DNA of 64,000 nt from Cepaea nemoralis (lineage: Eukaryota; Mollusca; Gastropoda; Stylommatophora; Helicidae): the NCBI GenBank assembly GCA_014155875.1, contig JACEFZ010025810.1, positions 134,501 through 198,500 of the forward strand, in the 5' to 3' direction. The position numbers were made by a program, and so were the translations under genes. Every line of letters begins with the position of its first letter. Within the stretch, counting starts at the first letter, position 1. This document shows, in pieces, positions 42,489-54,112 of this stretch. The notes under the pieces were generated by a model. That model did no database searches. It was not told the DNA's origin and worked only from the letters and a program-made list of their open reading frames with translations.

Positions 42489-43689
42489 AAGAACTTCAGA
42501 ACCTAGGTCCTTCTTTCTCACTCTAAAATATGTCTTCTTTAATTTACCTGAACGCAAAGGCTATCCCCTTACCTGCTGGCAATCAATAGTAGATGGGGGA
42601 CATGGGGTTTGAATCACCCCCAATCCGGACAGGTAATCTTGATACTAGGTTCGTCACAAATGCATTGTGTTCATTATTAGAAAGCAGTGCAATCACTGAA
42701 CGTAAGTATTAAACTTCCAGCAAGGAATGTCCAGCTGGGCCTGTGTGCAAGATCTGCCAGACATGCAACTTATATTTCATCCCTCCTAACTCCACTTACA
42801 GGCAAGAACAGATGAGAATAAATAATCATTCCCTCACTCTCTCACTCTCTGTGTGTTGTTGGAGATACTGAGTGTTTGAAGTAGAGTATTTATCATCGCA
42901 CAGGAGTGGCAATAACTTGTTTTCTAAATAGTTTTCTTGCAGGAGAAGAGGGCTACTAGATTGCATTTTAGAAGAATGCATAAAAGTGCACAAATAAAAT
43001 GACTTCTTACAGCATCAAAGATGAAAAGGTATTAGTTGCATTCATTAGTGGTAATAGAATCATAGACTGGATTTATATTTCAGCAAGAAACGAAGCGAGG
43101 CGTTGCAAAATGGCGACAGAGTTTTAAAGCAGGGTCTGTAGAAGGTCTGCCACAAATGGAGAGAGTATTTCTTGGTGTAGAGACTTCACAAATCATACAA
43201 ATACCTAGGACAATACGGGTTACCTTGACCATCCCCTTTAGAGTCATTAGGGTCACCGCCTTACCCGAGATCGATGAGGAGGGTACCACCATTTTTGGCA
43301 GTATACAGAAACACCTCCTGCTACCTAAATATCCACGAAACAAGTACGCAGTTGTGGGCAGCCTAGCTATCCCAAGACGCTGAGCAGGACGCAATCTGGT
43401 CCCTCTTAAGCCAATCGGCTCGGTGAATTGGAACGCTACCCCAATCTACTTTGCCGTGACATGTCTAATATTAACATGAAACATACATGTTCCATGGTGC
43501 TGAATGGTTTAAGGTGATGCATGCAAGTTTCCGATTGTGTGTTCATGCCGCGAACTAGAGAATCCATTACGTTACACAGCCCCCTCCAAACGGGTCTACC
43601 TGAGGAGAACTGCGTATAAATCATCCACAGATGACAGCCTCCCTACTGGTGACCTACTCCTGTCGGTTTCCTACTTCTTCTTAAGTTGA

Positions 43690-44050
43690 TGATTCATCAG
43701 GAATTGGATGTCGACTCAGAAAATCTGCTCCAATATTCATTTTGCCAGGAGCGTTTTCAATTTCAAATGAGTAAGGTTGCAGAAGCAACGACCATCTCAT
43801 GAGTCTTGCATTCAGATTCCTTTATGCTGCTAGAATATCAGGGGTTGGTGGTCACACTGCACCGTAAAATGTTGTCGTACAGATAGGCCTGAAATTTCCC
43901 CACTGCCCAGATCAAAGCAAGGACATTCACGCTCGATCACTGAATAATCCCGCTCAACAGCATTCAATTTCCTGCTGGCAAAGACTACAGGGAATAGTTC
44001 TGAATGGCCATCTTCTTTCCTCTGGAGTAAAGTAGCACCCACTCTAATGT
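43690..44050 (-). pseudogene. gypsy-type RNase H
   Basis: The minus strand reads VGATLLQRKEDGHSELFPVV, FASRKLNAVERDYSVIEREC, LSVRQHFTVQCDHQPLIF and, after a stop and frameshift, NARLMRWSLLLQPYSFEIEN, APGKMNIGADFLSRHPIPDE. This is the RNase H that follows RT in Ty3/gypsy elements (ASRKL, YSxIERE, DHQPL and ADFLSR are hallmark strings). It ends about 110 bp before the LTR start, so nothing is encoded between RNase H and the PPT. Confidence 0.9.
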
Positions 44051-44089
44051 TGCTCGCGTCTGTGAGGGTCGATCAAGGTCTGGTAGATG

Positions 44090-45115
44090 AAGAATAGATC
44101 TTGCAGTTAAAGCTTGTTTGAGAGCTGTAAAAGCTTTCTCACAATCAGCAGACCAATTGACTTTTTCTGGATTCCCCTTCTTGGTTAGATCCGTTAAAGG
44201 TGCTGTCAGAGAATTAAAGTCCTTGATGTATCGCCGATAGAATCCATACAATAATACGAATGACCTAACATCATTCTTCGTTCTTGGCCGAGGTGCTCTC
44301 TGGAGTTTCTCCACATTCCCCTCATGTGGTGTCATAAATCCTTGAGATACCTTATGGCCTAGAACATTCAGTTGTTGGAATCCTGTCTGACACTTCTTTT
44401 GTCTTACTGTCAAACCAGTTTCTTTAAGTCTGAACAAGAGGTGCAATGTTTTGACATGCTCCTCGAATGTTTCAGTAGCGATCAATATATCATCCATAAA
44501 GTGGCTGATGGCGGGATTGTGTAGTGGGTCAAGTAATTTTCTCATCATGCGTGCAAAGACACTAGGAGCATTACTCAATCCATAAGGAAGCACGTTGAAT
44601 TCATAGTGTCCTTTAGGAGTACTGAAGGCCAACCATGGTCGAACTTCCGGTTTAACAGGAATCTGATAATATCCCTTGCTGAGGTCAATCCTAGTGAAGT
44701 ACTTAGCCTTGTTGAGACTTGTGAAGAGCTAGAGGTTCTGCCTGAAATTAGTAATAGCATTGAGCTGTCGTTAATCGATGCACATTCGGTGTTCTCCACT
44801 CGGTTTTCTCAACAACACCCCACTAGCACTACATGGAGACTCAGATGGTGAGATGATTCCTGACGAGAGCATTCGATGAATTTCTACCTTCAAAGCATTT
44901 TGCTTGGTATAAGGGACTAGATATGTTTTGACTCGCACAGGAGTGGTATTCAGTTTCATGTCGAATTCCACCAAATCAGTGTGTCTTGGCTTGTCAGTGA
45001 GTAAATCTGCATAAGTAGCTAAAAGATTTCGGATCTGACTTAGCTGATCTTGTGATAGGTTAGGGTTGATATCCACACCCTGAAAGGTTTCATTGGCTTG
45101 CAGTGTATACTCCAC
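44090..45115 (-). pseudogene. gypsy-type reverse transcriptase
   Basis: The N-terminal part (45115-44771) has GVDINPNLSQDQLSQIRNLL, DLVEFDMKLNTTPVRVKTYL, EIHRMLSSGIISPSESPCSA and RKPSGEHRMCID. After two in-frame stops (about 44770 and 44730) come KYFTRIDLSKGYYQIPV (catalytic D), MAFSTPKGHYEFNVLPYGLS, NAPSVFARMM, the catalytic HFMDDILIAT, LNVLGHKVSQGFMTPHEG and RSFVLLYGFYRRYIKDFNSL. FMDD replaces the usual YxDD tyrosine. The domain order and short leader directly after the GPY/F module are notable. Confidence 0.92.
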
Positions 45116-45199
45116 TCACATAGTATCTCACTGGTCTACTTCAGTAGCCACAGCCATGGCCATCAGATGTGCAGTTTCGGTGGTCGAGGGCTTTTCTTA

Positions 45200-46438
45200 T
45201 ATTTCCTCAAAAGGTTTATGTGGAAAACTTTCAAATTGCTCTTGATGGAAATCTTGTAGTGAGTACGAGAAATCTTCTCAGTCACTTCATATAGTCCCTC
45301 CCAGCCAATTTACAACTTATTCTTACTTGTCGGAAGTAACAAAAGCACTTTCTCACCCACTTCTAGCTCTCGATCTTTTGCTTTTCTGTTGAAATAGCGA
45401 GCAATTCTTCGTCTGGCCTGACGTAGATTTTCATTCAATGTTGGAGACGTCCCTTCAACTCAGCAACATAAGCAGATGCAGTAATAATTGTATCAACCCT
45501 TTGATCATCAGTCCATATTCGCAGTAAGGCCTGGGACCTCCCTTGATTGAATGTCCAAACAATAAAGTTGTCGGTGCAATCCCAGTTGAGTTATGGGGAA
45601 CCTCCCGATTAGCGAATAAAGCTGGCGGTATGTATAAATCCCAATCCTCGACTTTTTCCTGAGTAAGCTTCCTCAGAATAGAAACAAGGGTCAAGTCTCT
45701 ACATTCCCGTTCGATTGTGAAAAATAGATATGGAAAGATTGGAAAAGTCGAAAGTCCTCTTCCGTGAGTCTACCACGGAACTGTGATACATTATCGGTGA
45801 AGATCTGAAGTGGGAATCTCAGCCGAGTAAAAATCTCAAGTAATGCTTCAGCGATGTCCTTGGAATTACTTGATGGCAGGGGTATTGCCTCTGCCCACAA
45901 GGAACATGTGTCCAAAAGCGTTAAAATGAAACGGTTCCGTCTCTTCGATATGTTGAGGGGTCCGATGATGTCTTATGCCACCTTTTCAAAGGGTGTTTCA
46001 GTGACTGGCATTACTCCCAATGTGACTGGTGGTGTCAGGTGTCTTGGAGAGACTCTATTGGCGCTCCGGGCATGTGTTAACAAAACGTAAAATGTCTGCC
46101 GTCATCCCTGGCCAAAAATAGTGCATGACAATTCGTTGCGAAGTCGCGGTATGCCCACTGAAAGGTAAACAATATCCCATTTCAAGAATCTGAGCCCTAT
46201 AAGAAGACGAGACTACGAGTTGCGCGTGCGCCTGCCCAGTTTACCCTGCCCGTCTGTAGAGAAGTCCACTCTTCATATACATATCACCTTTACGCGGAGG
46301 TACATACGATTTAGGCAGTTTATTGAAGCATGGCGTTAAAGTGCTATCAGCAGCTCGTGCTTGTTTCAATTTCTCAGACCGAAGAATAGATGAGGTAGTC
46401 GATGCCGGAGCCTTTGTTGCTTGATATCTAGACGCCAA
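45200..46438 (-). pseudogene. gypsy-type integrase
   Basis: Pieces on the minus strand: a leader SEKLKQARAADSTLTPCFNK, YMKSGLLYRR; a zinc-binding region with SGHTATSQRIVMHYFWPGMT and RFVNTCPERQ (the last zinc Cys of CPEC is Arg here); the catalytic core LDTCSLWAEAIPLPSSNSKD, FPLQIFTDNVSQFRG (second catalytic D in TDN) and YFSQSNGNVET with the E; NREVPHNSTGIAPTTLLFGH; and the C-terminal GPY/F-like module (GEKVLLLLPTSKNK, GWEGLYEVTEKISRTHYKIS, FHINLLRKYKK) near 45390-45210. Several frameshifts. Confidence 0.87.
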
Positions 46439-46440
46439 GA

Positions 46441-46974
46441 AGAGACTATCACAGGCTGAATAGGATCTCCTATAGTGTGTTTATTGTTGTCTGCCCCAAT
46501 ATACAATTCCATATCTCAGTAACCAACTGAAGGAAAATGATGAGATTTAGCATATAATCTTATCATTATGTCCACCCAACAAAACAATTTTTGTTCTGGA
46601 GATTTTACAGAAGATTTCAAAGTGTGTTTATATGCGGTATATAATTTATGGGTCAGAGATGAAATTCATAACTTTAAATGTATTACAGCGAAGCCAGACA
46701 ATCAGCGTTCAATGTTGAATATTTTACGTTTTTCACGGGATTGGCCTTATGCCAAGAACCCCGCGCAGTTTAAACTGGGACTGTTCAGAGGTGTCGTCAA
46801 ACTGTGGGTTATTTCATGAAACTTGATTATTATTATTTTTTTTTTACATCTTACCACTTATCGCTAACATTGAAATGTGTGAATATTTTTCAATGCGATT
46901 GAATGCGAAATTGTGTATACACTTCACAGCATCGTTGTGATGTTGTACAAATATTTTTGTATACAAGCTGATCG
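46441..46974. other. No recognised gene
   Basis: Beyond the 5' limit of the integrase I cannot find gag, protease or a 5' LTR. An 83-codon plus-strand frame (46568-46819) has no recognisable motif. 46960-46975 leads into the mariner-like relic. Confidence 0.5.
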
Positions 46975-48140
46975 CAGGAAAACTGTTCTATACTATTACA
47001 AATTCCAAAAAAAGAACATTGTATGCATTGGGTTTGAGTAAACGGTCATTTCGCCGATGGGTGCAAGAATCTGGAATTAGACCATCACGCAATAACCAAA
47101 CGGTAGGTAGAAAGGTTATTGTAGACAGCTTTGACAAAGATGTCATAAGGCGAGCTATTATAAAAATGCTTTAAAAAGTCGCTTAAACGTCGACAGGGTC
47201 AACTTCATTGCACCGGGTTCTATCCCATATGGCTCTGTCTCTTCCGCAGCGCGGAAAGCATCGCACAAAGCACGAACTCCGCAGCTCTAGCGACGACCCA
47301 CAGAAGTCTCCGCAAAATTTAACTCGTGAACCGAAGGATGCGGCCCGGAATCGAACCCACAACCTTTGAAGCCCGAGTCAAAAGGCTTGACCACTTCACT
47401 ACGGAGACTCCTAAAATTATACAAAATTTAGATTTTATATCCAGGACTATCCAGAATTATTAAAATGCTGGATGCCAATGAAACAGTGACTATAAGAAAA
47501 CTTAGGGTTTGGTTGAGAAAGAACAATAACATAGAGCTATCCAAAACAACTTTGTGGAAATTATAAGTACATTATCTTCACTTTTAGAAAGCACAAGGGA
47601 GGTAGAAATGTTCTTTGCGAGCAACCGCATTTAGGAGCCACGAGAACCAGATACCTACGTGAAATAAGGGAAATTCGCTAAGAAAATTATGGCATTGTGT
47701 ATGTGGATGAAATGTAGATCAATGCGCACCACACAAGTGATAAGAAATGACAATCAGTGGATGGACAGATACAGCGATATGTGCCCAGTAGTATAGGACA
47801 GCTTCTGGTCATGGCCCGTGCTGGTAATACGCATAATGGCTTACAACAGAATGCTGGGCTCGTGTTCGAATCAAAGCATACAGACAATAGGGATTATCGT
47901 AATAAGATGAATGGTAATGTATTTAGAGATTGGCTCGAGAATACTGTGCTTCCATCCCTAGATATACCGTCGTGTCCAATTATGGACAATGCATGATATC
48001 AATGTTGTTGCCCAAGAAGACAAAATACCTGCAGCATCGAGCACAAAGGGAGCAATAAAGATATGGCTCCGAATGGAAAACATACCATTTCCAGAAAGGT
48101 ATTTCTAGCTAGAATTGTTGTCCCTTATACTGGGAACATG
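46975..48140 (+). mobile_element. Tc1/mariner-like transposase relic, split by SINE3
   Basis: A plus-strand decayed transposase. N-terminal helix-turn-helix-like region MYALGLSKRSFRRWVQESGI, RPSRNNQTVGRKVIVDSFDK, DVIRRAIIKML (47021-47174), then SINE3, then IRKLRVWLRKNNNIELSKTT, VYVDEM (first catalytic D), NAHHTSDK, QRYVPSSIGQLLVMARAGNT, GLVFESKHTDNRDYRNKMNG, RDWLENTVLPSLDIPSCPIM and DNA (second catalytic D in MDNA). A DDE-superfamily endonuclease of the Tc1/mariner type, with stops and frame changes. No terminal inverted repeats identified. An autonomous source may exist elsewhere. Confidence 0.75.
47174..47412 (-). mobile_element. SINE3 (tRNA-derived) inside the mariner-like relic
   Basis: The minus strand has GGAGTCTCCGTAGTGAAGTG (A box), GTTGTGGGTTCGATTCCGGG (B box), CTGCGGAGTTCGTGCTTTGT and TTGACCCTGTCGACGTTTAA at the 3' end. 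Homologous over its full length to 42110-42348. It interrupts the transposase reading frame just after RRAIIKML; TAAAA occurs on both sides, but the TSD is not certain. Confidence 0.9.
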
Positions 48141-48244
48141 TGAGGACCTCGTGTTGAAAGAGGAAGAGGGCTATTGGAGAAAGGATGGATTGAATTTTAT
48201 GCAACCGAGAGCAGTCATCAGCCTACTGGAATCGTCTGACACCG

Positions 48245-48275
48245 ATTAAGGTCTGAGCAGGTCGCAGACCTTAAT
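48245..48275. repeat. Small hairpin (11-bp arms)
   Basis: ATTAAGGTCTG (48245-48255) and CAGACCTTAAT (48265-48275) are exact reverse complements around a 9-nt loop. It is near the 3' side of the mariner-like relic but not at an identifiable terminus. Confidence 0.8.
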
Positions 48276-48299
48276 CCGCGTGCACGCTTTCTGGGATAT

Positions 48300-48873
48300 T
48301 TTGCTCCAACCATTCAGACAAATTGAAGGCCTTAAACATTACAGCATCAGCACAATGTCAACGGCAACAGTTTGTATTCCACAGTGATGAATTTTCAATT
48401 CCGCAAGCCCTCAGCAGTGACAAACGACTCGGTATTGAAAGAAAAAAAAACACTAAGCGCATTGAATACCAACAGAAGAGTAACATTTCGGTGGAAACTG
48501 ACATATTGAGGCATAACAAGAAACGTGAGAGCAAACGTTATTAAATTAGGGGATATCAAAGCAACCCCAGTATTTTGGAAGTCAGCTAAGTACACTATCA
48601 ATATCATTTTTGCGATAGCATGTCCAACACAAGAATGGGTAACTATCATAAGAGTAACAACATCTGTAGGATCCTGACCACAAAGACATTTTCCATATAG
48701 TTCGTGATGACTTCATTGGCAAGTTTCAAGATAGATTGTGTTGACCACATCAACTGTTTTAAATAGATTACGTGGATATTTGATGGACTTTGTATTCTTA
48801 TATTTTCTGAGAAATCATGAAAAATATGAATTGTGCAGTGAAAATGAGATAATTTGTGGTCTTATTGATTGTT

Positions 48874-48904
<31 letters not shown>

Positions 48905-49335
48905 GGTGATTATTTGAAAGTGATGCATATTTTAATATGTCACACAAGCATACATACCCCTCCCCCTTGTTTTTCCATTATATTGTTAAAATTTACATCA
49001 AAGAGTTTTCTCTTTTTTCGCGTTGATTGATCTAAAGTGTTGTGGTGTTAAATGTGATATTGTTACATAATTTAACATCAACTCCAGAGGAAAGCAGAAT
49101 GTGACAGGGAGATAACACTGTTCAAGTTATCCTGGGTGAGCTTCCTCCTCTCTTGAATGCGGTTTCTTCCCTGGCTCTCCTAACCCTCTACTGGAAACCC
49201 CTTCTTATATCTATAAGAGCTTTACTCTATGATCTGTCTCCACCCCTAGGGAGTATTATGAGTCATTTCTGGTTTTCTGTTGTAGTCGGTCTTATCGGAT
49301 AGGGATCTTTTTTCCCTGTCCCGAATCTACTTCGC
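48300..49335. other. No recognised gene; long T12-G23 homopolymer run
   Basis: The region is low in recognisable content. T12 is followed by G23 at about 48872-48906 (long enough to form G-quadruplexes or to be an assembly weak point). Small lysine/asparagine-rich frames at 48323-48544 show no motif. Confidence 0.6.
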
Positions 49336-49339
49336 CATA

Positions 49340-49500
49340 ACACGTAATGAGAAGAAATAAACTGCAGAACTTGGTGACAAATTGCAACATTGAAGGGAAA
49401 TGAATTTAGACAACATGGCACAATACAGACAAATGCACTGTTCTGATCCACGACTCTGGTGATCGTGTAAGACGGCGAAATATGACCGCCCATAAGAGCT
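49340..49500 (+). mobile_element. LINE-B 3' end fragment
   Basis: The plus strand reads VMRRNKLQNLVTN and LIHDSGDRVRRRNMTAHK, matching the LINE-B C-terminus at 20200-20380. A short 5'-truncated copy. Confidence 0.75.
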
Positions 49501-49907
49501 ACAGTCTCCTCCCATAGATCACATAAGTGTCACAGTCTCCTCCCATAGATCACACAAGTGCTACAGCCTGCTCCAATATATAATATAAGAAAGGGACTGA
49601 GCCAGATGGGTTAAATCCCGGGGCAGTGAGGTCGATCCTCTCGACTTTTAATACAGTAATGTGTGGCTGCTGGTTTTCTAGTGACTGCCATTTATATCGA
49701 CGATGAACTGTATTTTCCGTGGAGGACTTTTGTGTAGGCATTCTGAAGGCGGCATTATGCACAGTGTACCTGTGCGGACTGTTGGCTTGACGAGACTCCT
49801 GTCTATTTCACTTTTCACACTGAGCAGTGAGAGCATTTCGTGTGATATTCACAGGCACAGGAACGGAACATTATGGGGGACAACCCGTCGCCGTGAAGTT
49901 GGTGTCG

Positions 49908-49909
49908 CG

Positions 49910-49962
<53 letters not shown>

Positions 49963-49963
49963 G
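49908..49963. repeat. (CTAA)n microsatellite
   Basis: About 13 units of CTAA after GGTGTCGCGACTAA. Confidence 0.97.
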
Positions 49964-50429
49964 ATAATATAAGTGATATAGTCTCCTCCCATAGATCATA
50001 TAAGTGCTATAGTCTCCTTCCATAAATCACAAAAAGTAAATCACGGCACAGTGCACGAACCCAGTAGCACTCCAATCATATATAAATATATACCATAATC
50101 ACGCATGCTATAATTATCCTGTTTGTTGGTAGCTTTTCTGATTTTGACATTTGGCCTGGACAGCTGCTTATCTGGCATGCTTTTTTCTCCCAATCTCCCA
50201 TGGATTTTTTAACATGTGCCACGCCCACTCAAGTACTTCGAGTTTTTCATCCTTTTTCCGCGATGGCTAGTCTATAAGACTATGCCTAGGATGATTCATC
50301 AGTTTCTTAATTTGTAAAATGCCACCCTTTTCTTAATTTGTATAATACCAACCTTTTATTAATTTGTAAAATATAATATTTTTCCTAATTTGTAAAATAT
50401 CTACACATTCCACCCCGTGATTCGAACCA

Positions 50430-50790
50430 CGTGGAGACGACAAGTAGATGCCGTGTGTACAATATGAGAGTTGGCGTGCCGCGGACATGACCCTTGGGTA
50501 ATGCGTGTACAATATGAGATGTGGCGTGATGCGGACACGACCTGTAGCTGACATGTGTACAGCATGAGAGTTGACGTGACGCGGAGACGACCTGTGGATG
50601 ACATGTGTAAAATATGAGAGGTGTCTTCACGCGAAGACGTCACGTTGATGACGTGTGTATAAAATGAGAGTCTGACGGACGCCGAGACAACACGGGCATG
50701 ACGTGTGTACAATATGAGATCTGACGTGATGCGGAGACGACACATGGATGGCGTTTGAACAATATGAGAGCTGACGTGTGTACTATAAGA
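50430..50790. repeat. ~50-bp minisatellite, 7 units
   Basis: The phrase GTGTGTACAATATGAGAG recurs about every 50 bp (about 50455, 50505, 50553, 50601, 50652, 50702, 50752) with TGACGTGACGCGGAGACGAC. Variation between units is high. Minus-strand His/Thr/Cys-rich frames over it are repeat translations. Confidence 0.9.
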
Positions 50791-51104
50791 GAGGTGCAGG
50801 TGAACCCTTGAAAGATTGCAGACTAGTCATGACCTCAAGTGACGTGGCAACATTGCTGCTGCACAACTGACAATCTCTAGCAGAATAATAGATCAATCCT
50901 GGTCCTGATATCTGGCCATGTCAGGATGCACGACTGTACAAACCTAGCTCTCTCTGACTTCTTCTGTTACTGTTGCCATCATTAGTGCCAGTTGTCACAA
51001 TATATTCTAATTGTTCCTCTCTCATGTTCTGGTCTAGTGTCCGTAAATACTTGGATATCAGATTTTAAGGAGTGTCTAGCTGGCCCAGCACCACAGCGCA
51101 ATTG

Positions 51105-51250
51105 TTGTATCAGCTTTATAAGGGGTATCTAGTTGGCCTAGCGCCCCAGTACACCTGTTTCATCGGCGATCTGCTGTGGTCATTTCAAGGCAACAGGTTT
51201 GAATTCCCTGTCAGTGTATATCTGACCATGTCGATGATTCTGTTGCTACC
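51105..51250 (+). mobile_element. tRNA-like SINE fragment (SINE4-related?)
   Basis: TAGTTGGCCTAGCGCCCCAG (A-box-like), then CAACAGGTTTGAATTCCCTG (B box) and GTATATCTGACCATGTC. A shorter A-box-like copy precedes it (GTCTAGCTGGCCCAGC at 51073). Assignment to SINE4 is tentative. Confidence 0.45.
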
Positions 51251-51429
51251 CTGATTCTTGTTCCCACCTACAACTTCTTCTCGACGATGTCTCACTTTGT
51301 CGCTGTCACTGTGTCTCTTTCTAGCCTCTTCTCTGATTATGATTGTGCTTTCTTTGTGTAAGCTCCACATGTTTTCTGTTGCTCTTCAAACTGCTGTCTC
51401 TATTTCTTTGCCACTCCACTTCAAACTCA

Positions 51430-51787
51430 CTATTGGCCATTCCGTCATCCCTCTTTACTTCTCCCCTACCCTACCTATCTCAGATTGCCCCTCCCCCTAT
51501 CTTTCTGTGTACTCTCTCCATCTCTATGTTTGCCCCTCTCCCTATCTCTTTGTTTACTCTCCCCGTCTCTCTGATTGTCTCTCCCCTTTTTTTTCTATGT
51601 TTACTCTCCCCATCTCTCCCTGTTGCCCCTCCCCTTTCTCTCTGTTTACTCTCCTCGTCTCTCTGTTTACCTCTCCCTCCTATCTCCTCTGTTTACTCTC
51701 CCCGTCTCTCTGTTTTCCTCTTCCCATCTCTCTGTTTGCCTCTCCCCTATCTCGCTGTTTGCCTCTCCGGTCTCTCAGTTTGCCTCT
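51430..51787. repeat. CT-rich minisatellite (CCCCTATCTCTCTGTTTGCCTCT type), left part
   Basis: Imperfect ~23-bp units CCCTATCTCTCTGTTTGCCT and CCCGTCTCTCTGTTTACTCT. The array is interrupted at 51788 by the inverted LTR copy and resumes at about 55360, then again at 55930-56030 and 56275-56665, so the original array was longer. Pro/Leu/Ser-rich frames here are repeat translations. Confidence 0.92.
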
Positions 51788-52775
51788 TGTAACGTAATGT
51801 ACTCAATCTCCACTAGTTCGCGGAATGAACACACATTCTGAAATTTACATGCGCCACTTTAAACCATTCAGACCATGGAACATGTATGTGTCACGTCCAA
51901 TATTAGTCATGTCAAGGCAAAGTAAGCTAGGGCAGCGTTCTAATGCGACAAGCCGATTGGCTTCAGAGGGAACAGATCGCGTCCTGCACTGCATCTTGGG
52001 ATAGCTAGGCCGACCAAACTGCGCACTTGGTTCATAGATTTCTGGTAGCCGGACGTGTTTCCGTGTATTTCCGAAACTGTGGTGCCCTCCTCACTGATCC
52101 CGGGTAAGACTGTAATTTTGGGATTAATGTGATGATTCTAATAGGGATGGTCAAGGTAACACATGTTGTACTAGGTATTTGTGTGATTTGCTGAAATCTA
52201 AATCCAGTCTGTGATTCTAATGCCATCAATCAATGCACCTAATGAACTTTCATCTTTGATGCTGTAAGAGGTCATTTTATCTATGCACTTTTATGCATTC
52301 TTCTAAATGCGATCTGACAACCCTCTTCTCCTGCAAGAGAACTATTTAGGAGACAAGTTATCGCCACTCCTGTGCGCTGATAAATGCTCTACTTCTGACA
52401 CGCAGTATCTCCAAAAACACAAAGAGAGTGAGAGAATGAGAGAATGATTATTTCTTCTCATCTGTTTTTGATTGTAAGTGGGGTTAGGAGGGATGAAATA
52501 TAAGTTGCATGTCTGTCAGATCTTGCACACAGGCCCAGCTTGACATTCCTTGCTGGGAGATTAATACTTACGTTCAGTGTCTGAACTGCTTTCTAATAAT
52601 GCACATAATGCATTCGTAACGAACCAGCTGTCAATTTGATGTGTCCAGAATAGGGGAGATTCAAACCCCTGTCCCCCAACCAACTGGGTGGGGACAATCT
52701 TTGTGTTCAGCTAAACAAGAAGAAGACGGATTTTACAGTGAGAAAGAAGGACCTAGGTTCTGTGGTTCTCACCTT

Positions 52776-52876
<101 letters not shown>

Positions 52877-54112
52877 AGTATGAATTTCCATTTTTTGATG
52901 AAAGTGTCACCGGAAGTCTTTATTCATCTTATTTCATGAACATGAACTTTATTATCTCATGATATGAGATAATCATTTATATGATTTTTAATTCATTGTA
53001 ACGTCTAAGGTATTGTAGGGAGAATTCATTCAGATTATACCACCCCAATTAACAAGGGCACATGAGCTAATGATGATGCGAGAGAGAAGTAATGGCACTC
53101 GGGAATCGAACCTGACAGGTAAAAGACAACTAACAGACTTATACTGCCCTGACGAGGGATAATGAGCTCATAACATTGATGTTTATGTCATCACTGATGT
53201 CATCCTACCATCATCAATGCCTTGTTCTAATCCTAGTGACTTTACCTGCTCATCTATCTCCTTGTCAGACTTCTGACGTCCTTGTCTGTTCATCTGGTGT
53301 CCATATCTCCTATGAGATCCCTGGCACATTCAGACCACTATCATCACCTAGGACCAGAAAATAATAACAATGCAGATAAATGTTGTGCCCATCAGCAGTC
53401 AGAATTGATCCAACTCCAAGGAGAGAATTGAGCTATAGATCTCACTACTAGGTTCTGCCTTATCCTTCCTCCTTCTCATCCCTTCCTTTCTTCCCTTTCT
53501 CCTATTTCATTCTTACCAACTTCACCATGACAATACGTTTCATCAACATATGTATAGGTGAATTATGTTTATTTTGCCAGAGAGGAGAGAGGTGTTCGTG
53601 GGTGATTGCAGCATGGTGTAATCAAACTGATTTGTCTGGAATGTATATGGAAAAGTTCAGCCTAGTTGTCTGACGTTTGGAGCGGTCGTCACGATGTCTG
53701 GTTATCCCGGTGCAGTTCTTAAGTGCTCCATTATAGTAACGTAGTCTAGTGAATCAGCTCAATTCCATTATCTCCAGCAAACACAGGCTGTTAATCAAGT
53801 CACCCAAAGCACTCAAACATAATCCCATACTAACTTTTATTACATCTGCCAATGAAGGAGAACTTTACCATCAATATAGTATTGACTTTTATTTCTTTAA
53901 GGAATGCATGAACTGAAGACAATCTCGGTTGGGTGTCTGCTTCTTATTTCATCATAGATCCTTATTCAATGTCAGTGGAACACCAGAACTTATAGGGAAT
54001 TTTACCCAATATCAGAACTTTTATTGAGAAACTTTAATGGAGAGGGAGATTAAGATGATCTTTTCTTGAAGGCATATATGATACTGCTCTCATTATGTAT
54101 TTGATGTTATAT

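Larger units (their letters stand above)
43579..46440 (-). mobile_element. Ty3/gypsy-type pol with integrase upstream of RT (Gmr1-like order)
   Basis: Minus-strand coding region adjoining the LTR at 43578. Order from 5' to 3': integrase N-terminal zinc region (about 46190-46060), integrase core (46000-45690), GPY/F module (about 45440-45200), RT (45115-44090) and RNase H (44050-43700), then the polypurine tract at about 43580-43600. Gag and protease are not found upstream of 46440, and no 5' LTR is visible, so the copy is 5'-incomplete. Stops and frameshifts occur throughout. Confidence 0.88.

Noticed and set aside
46568..46819. 83-aa frame (MSTQQNNFCSGDFTED...)
   Set aside because: No recognisable motif, no homologue in the window and no gene context; left as unannotated rather than called a gene.
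51258..51841. Overlapping 88-179-codon Pro/Leu/Ser-rich frames, looking like secreted or membrane proteins
   Set aside because: Generated by the CT-rich minisatellite in all three frames; the same sequence occurs at 55360-56768.
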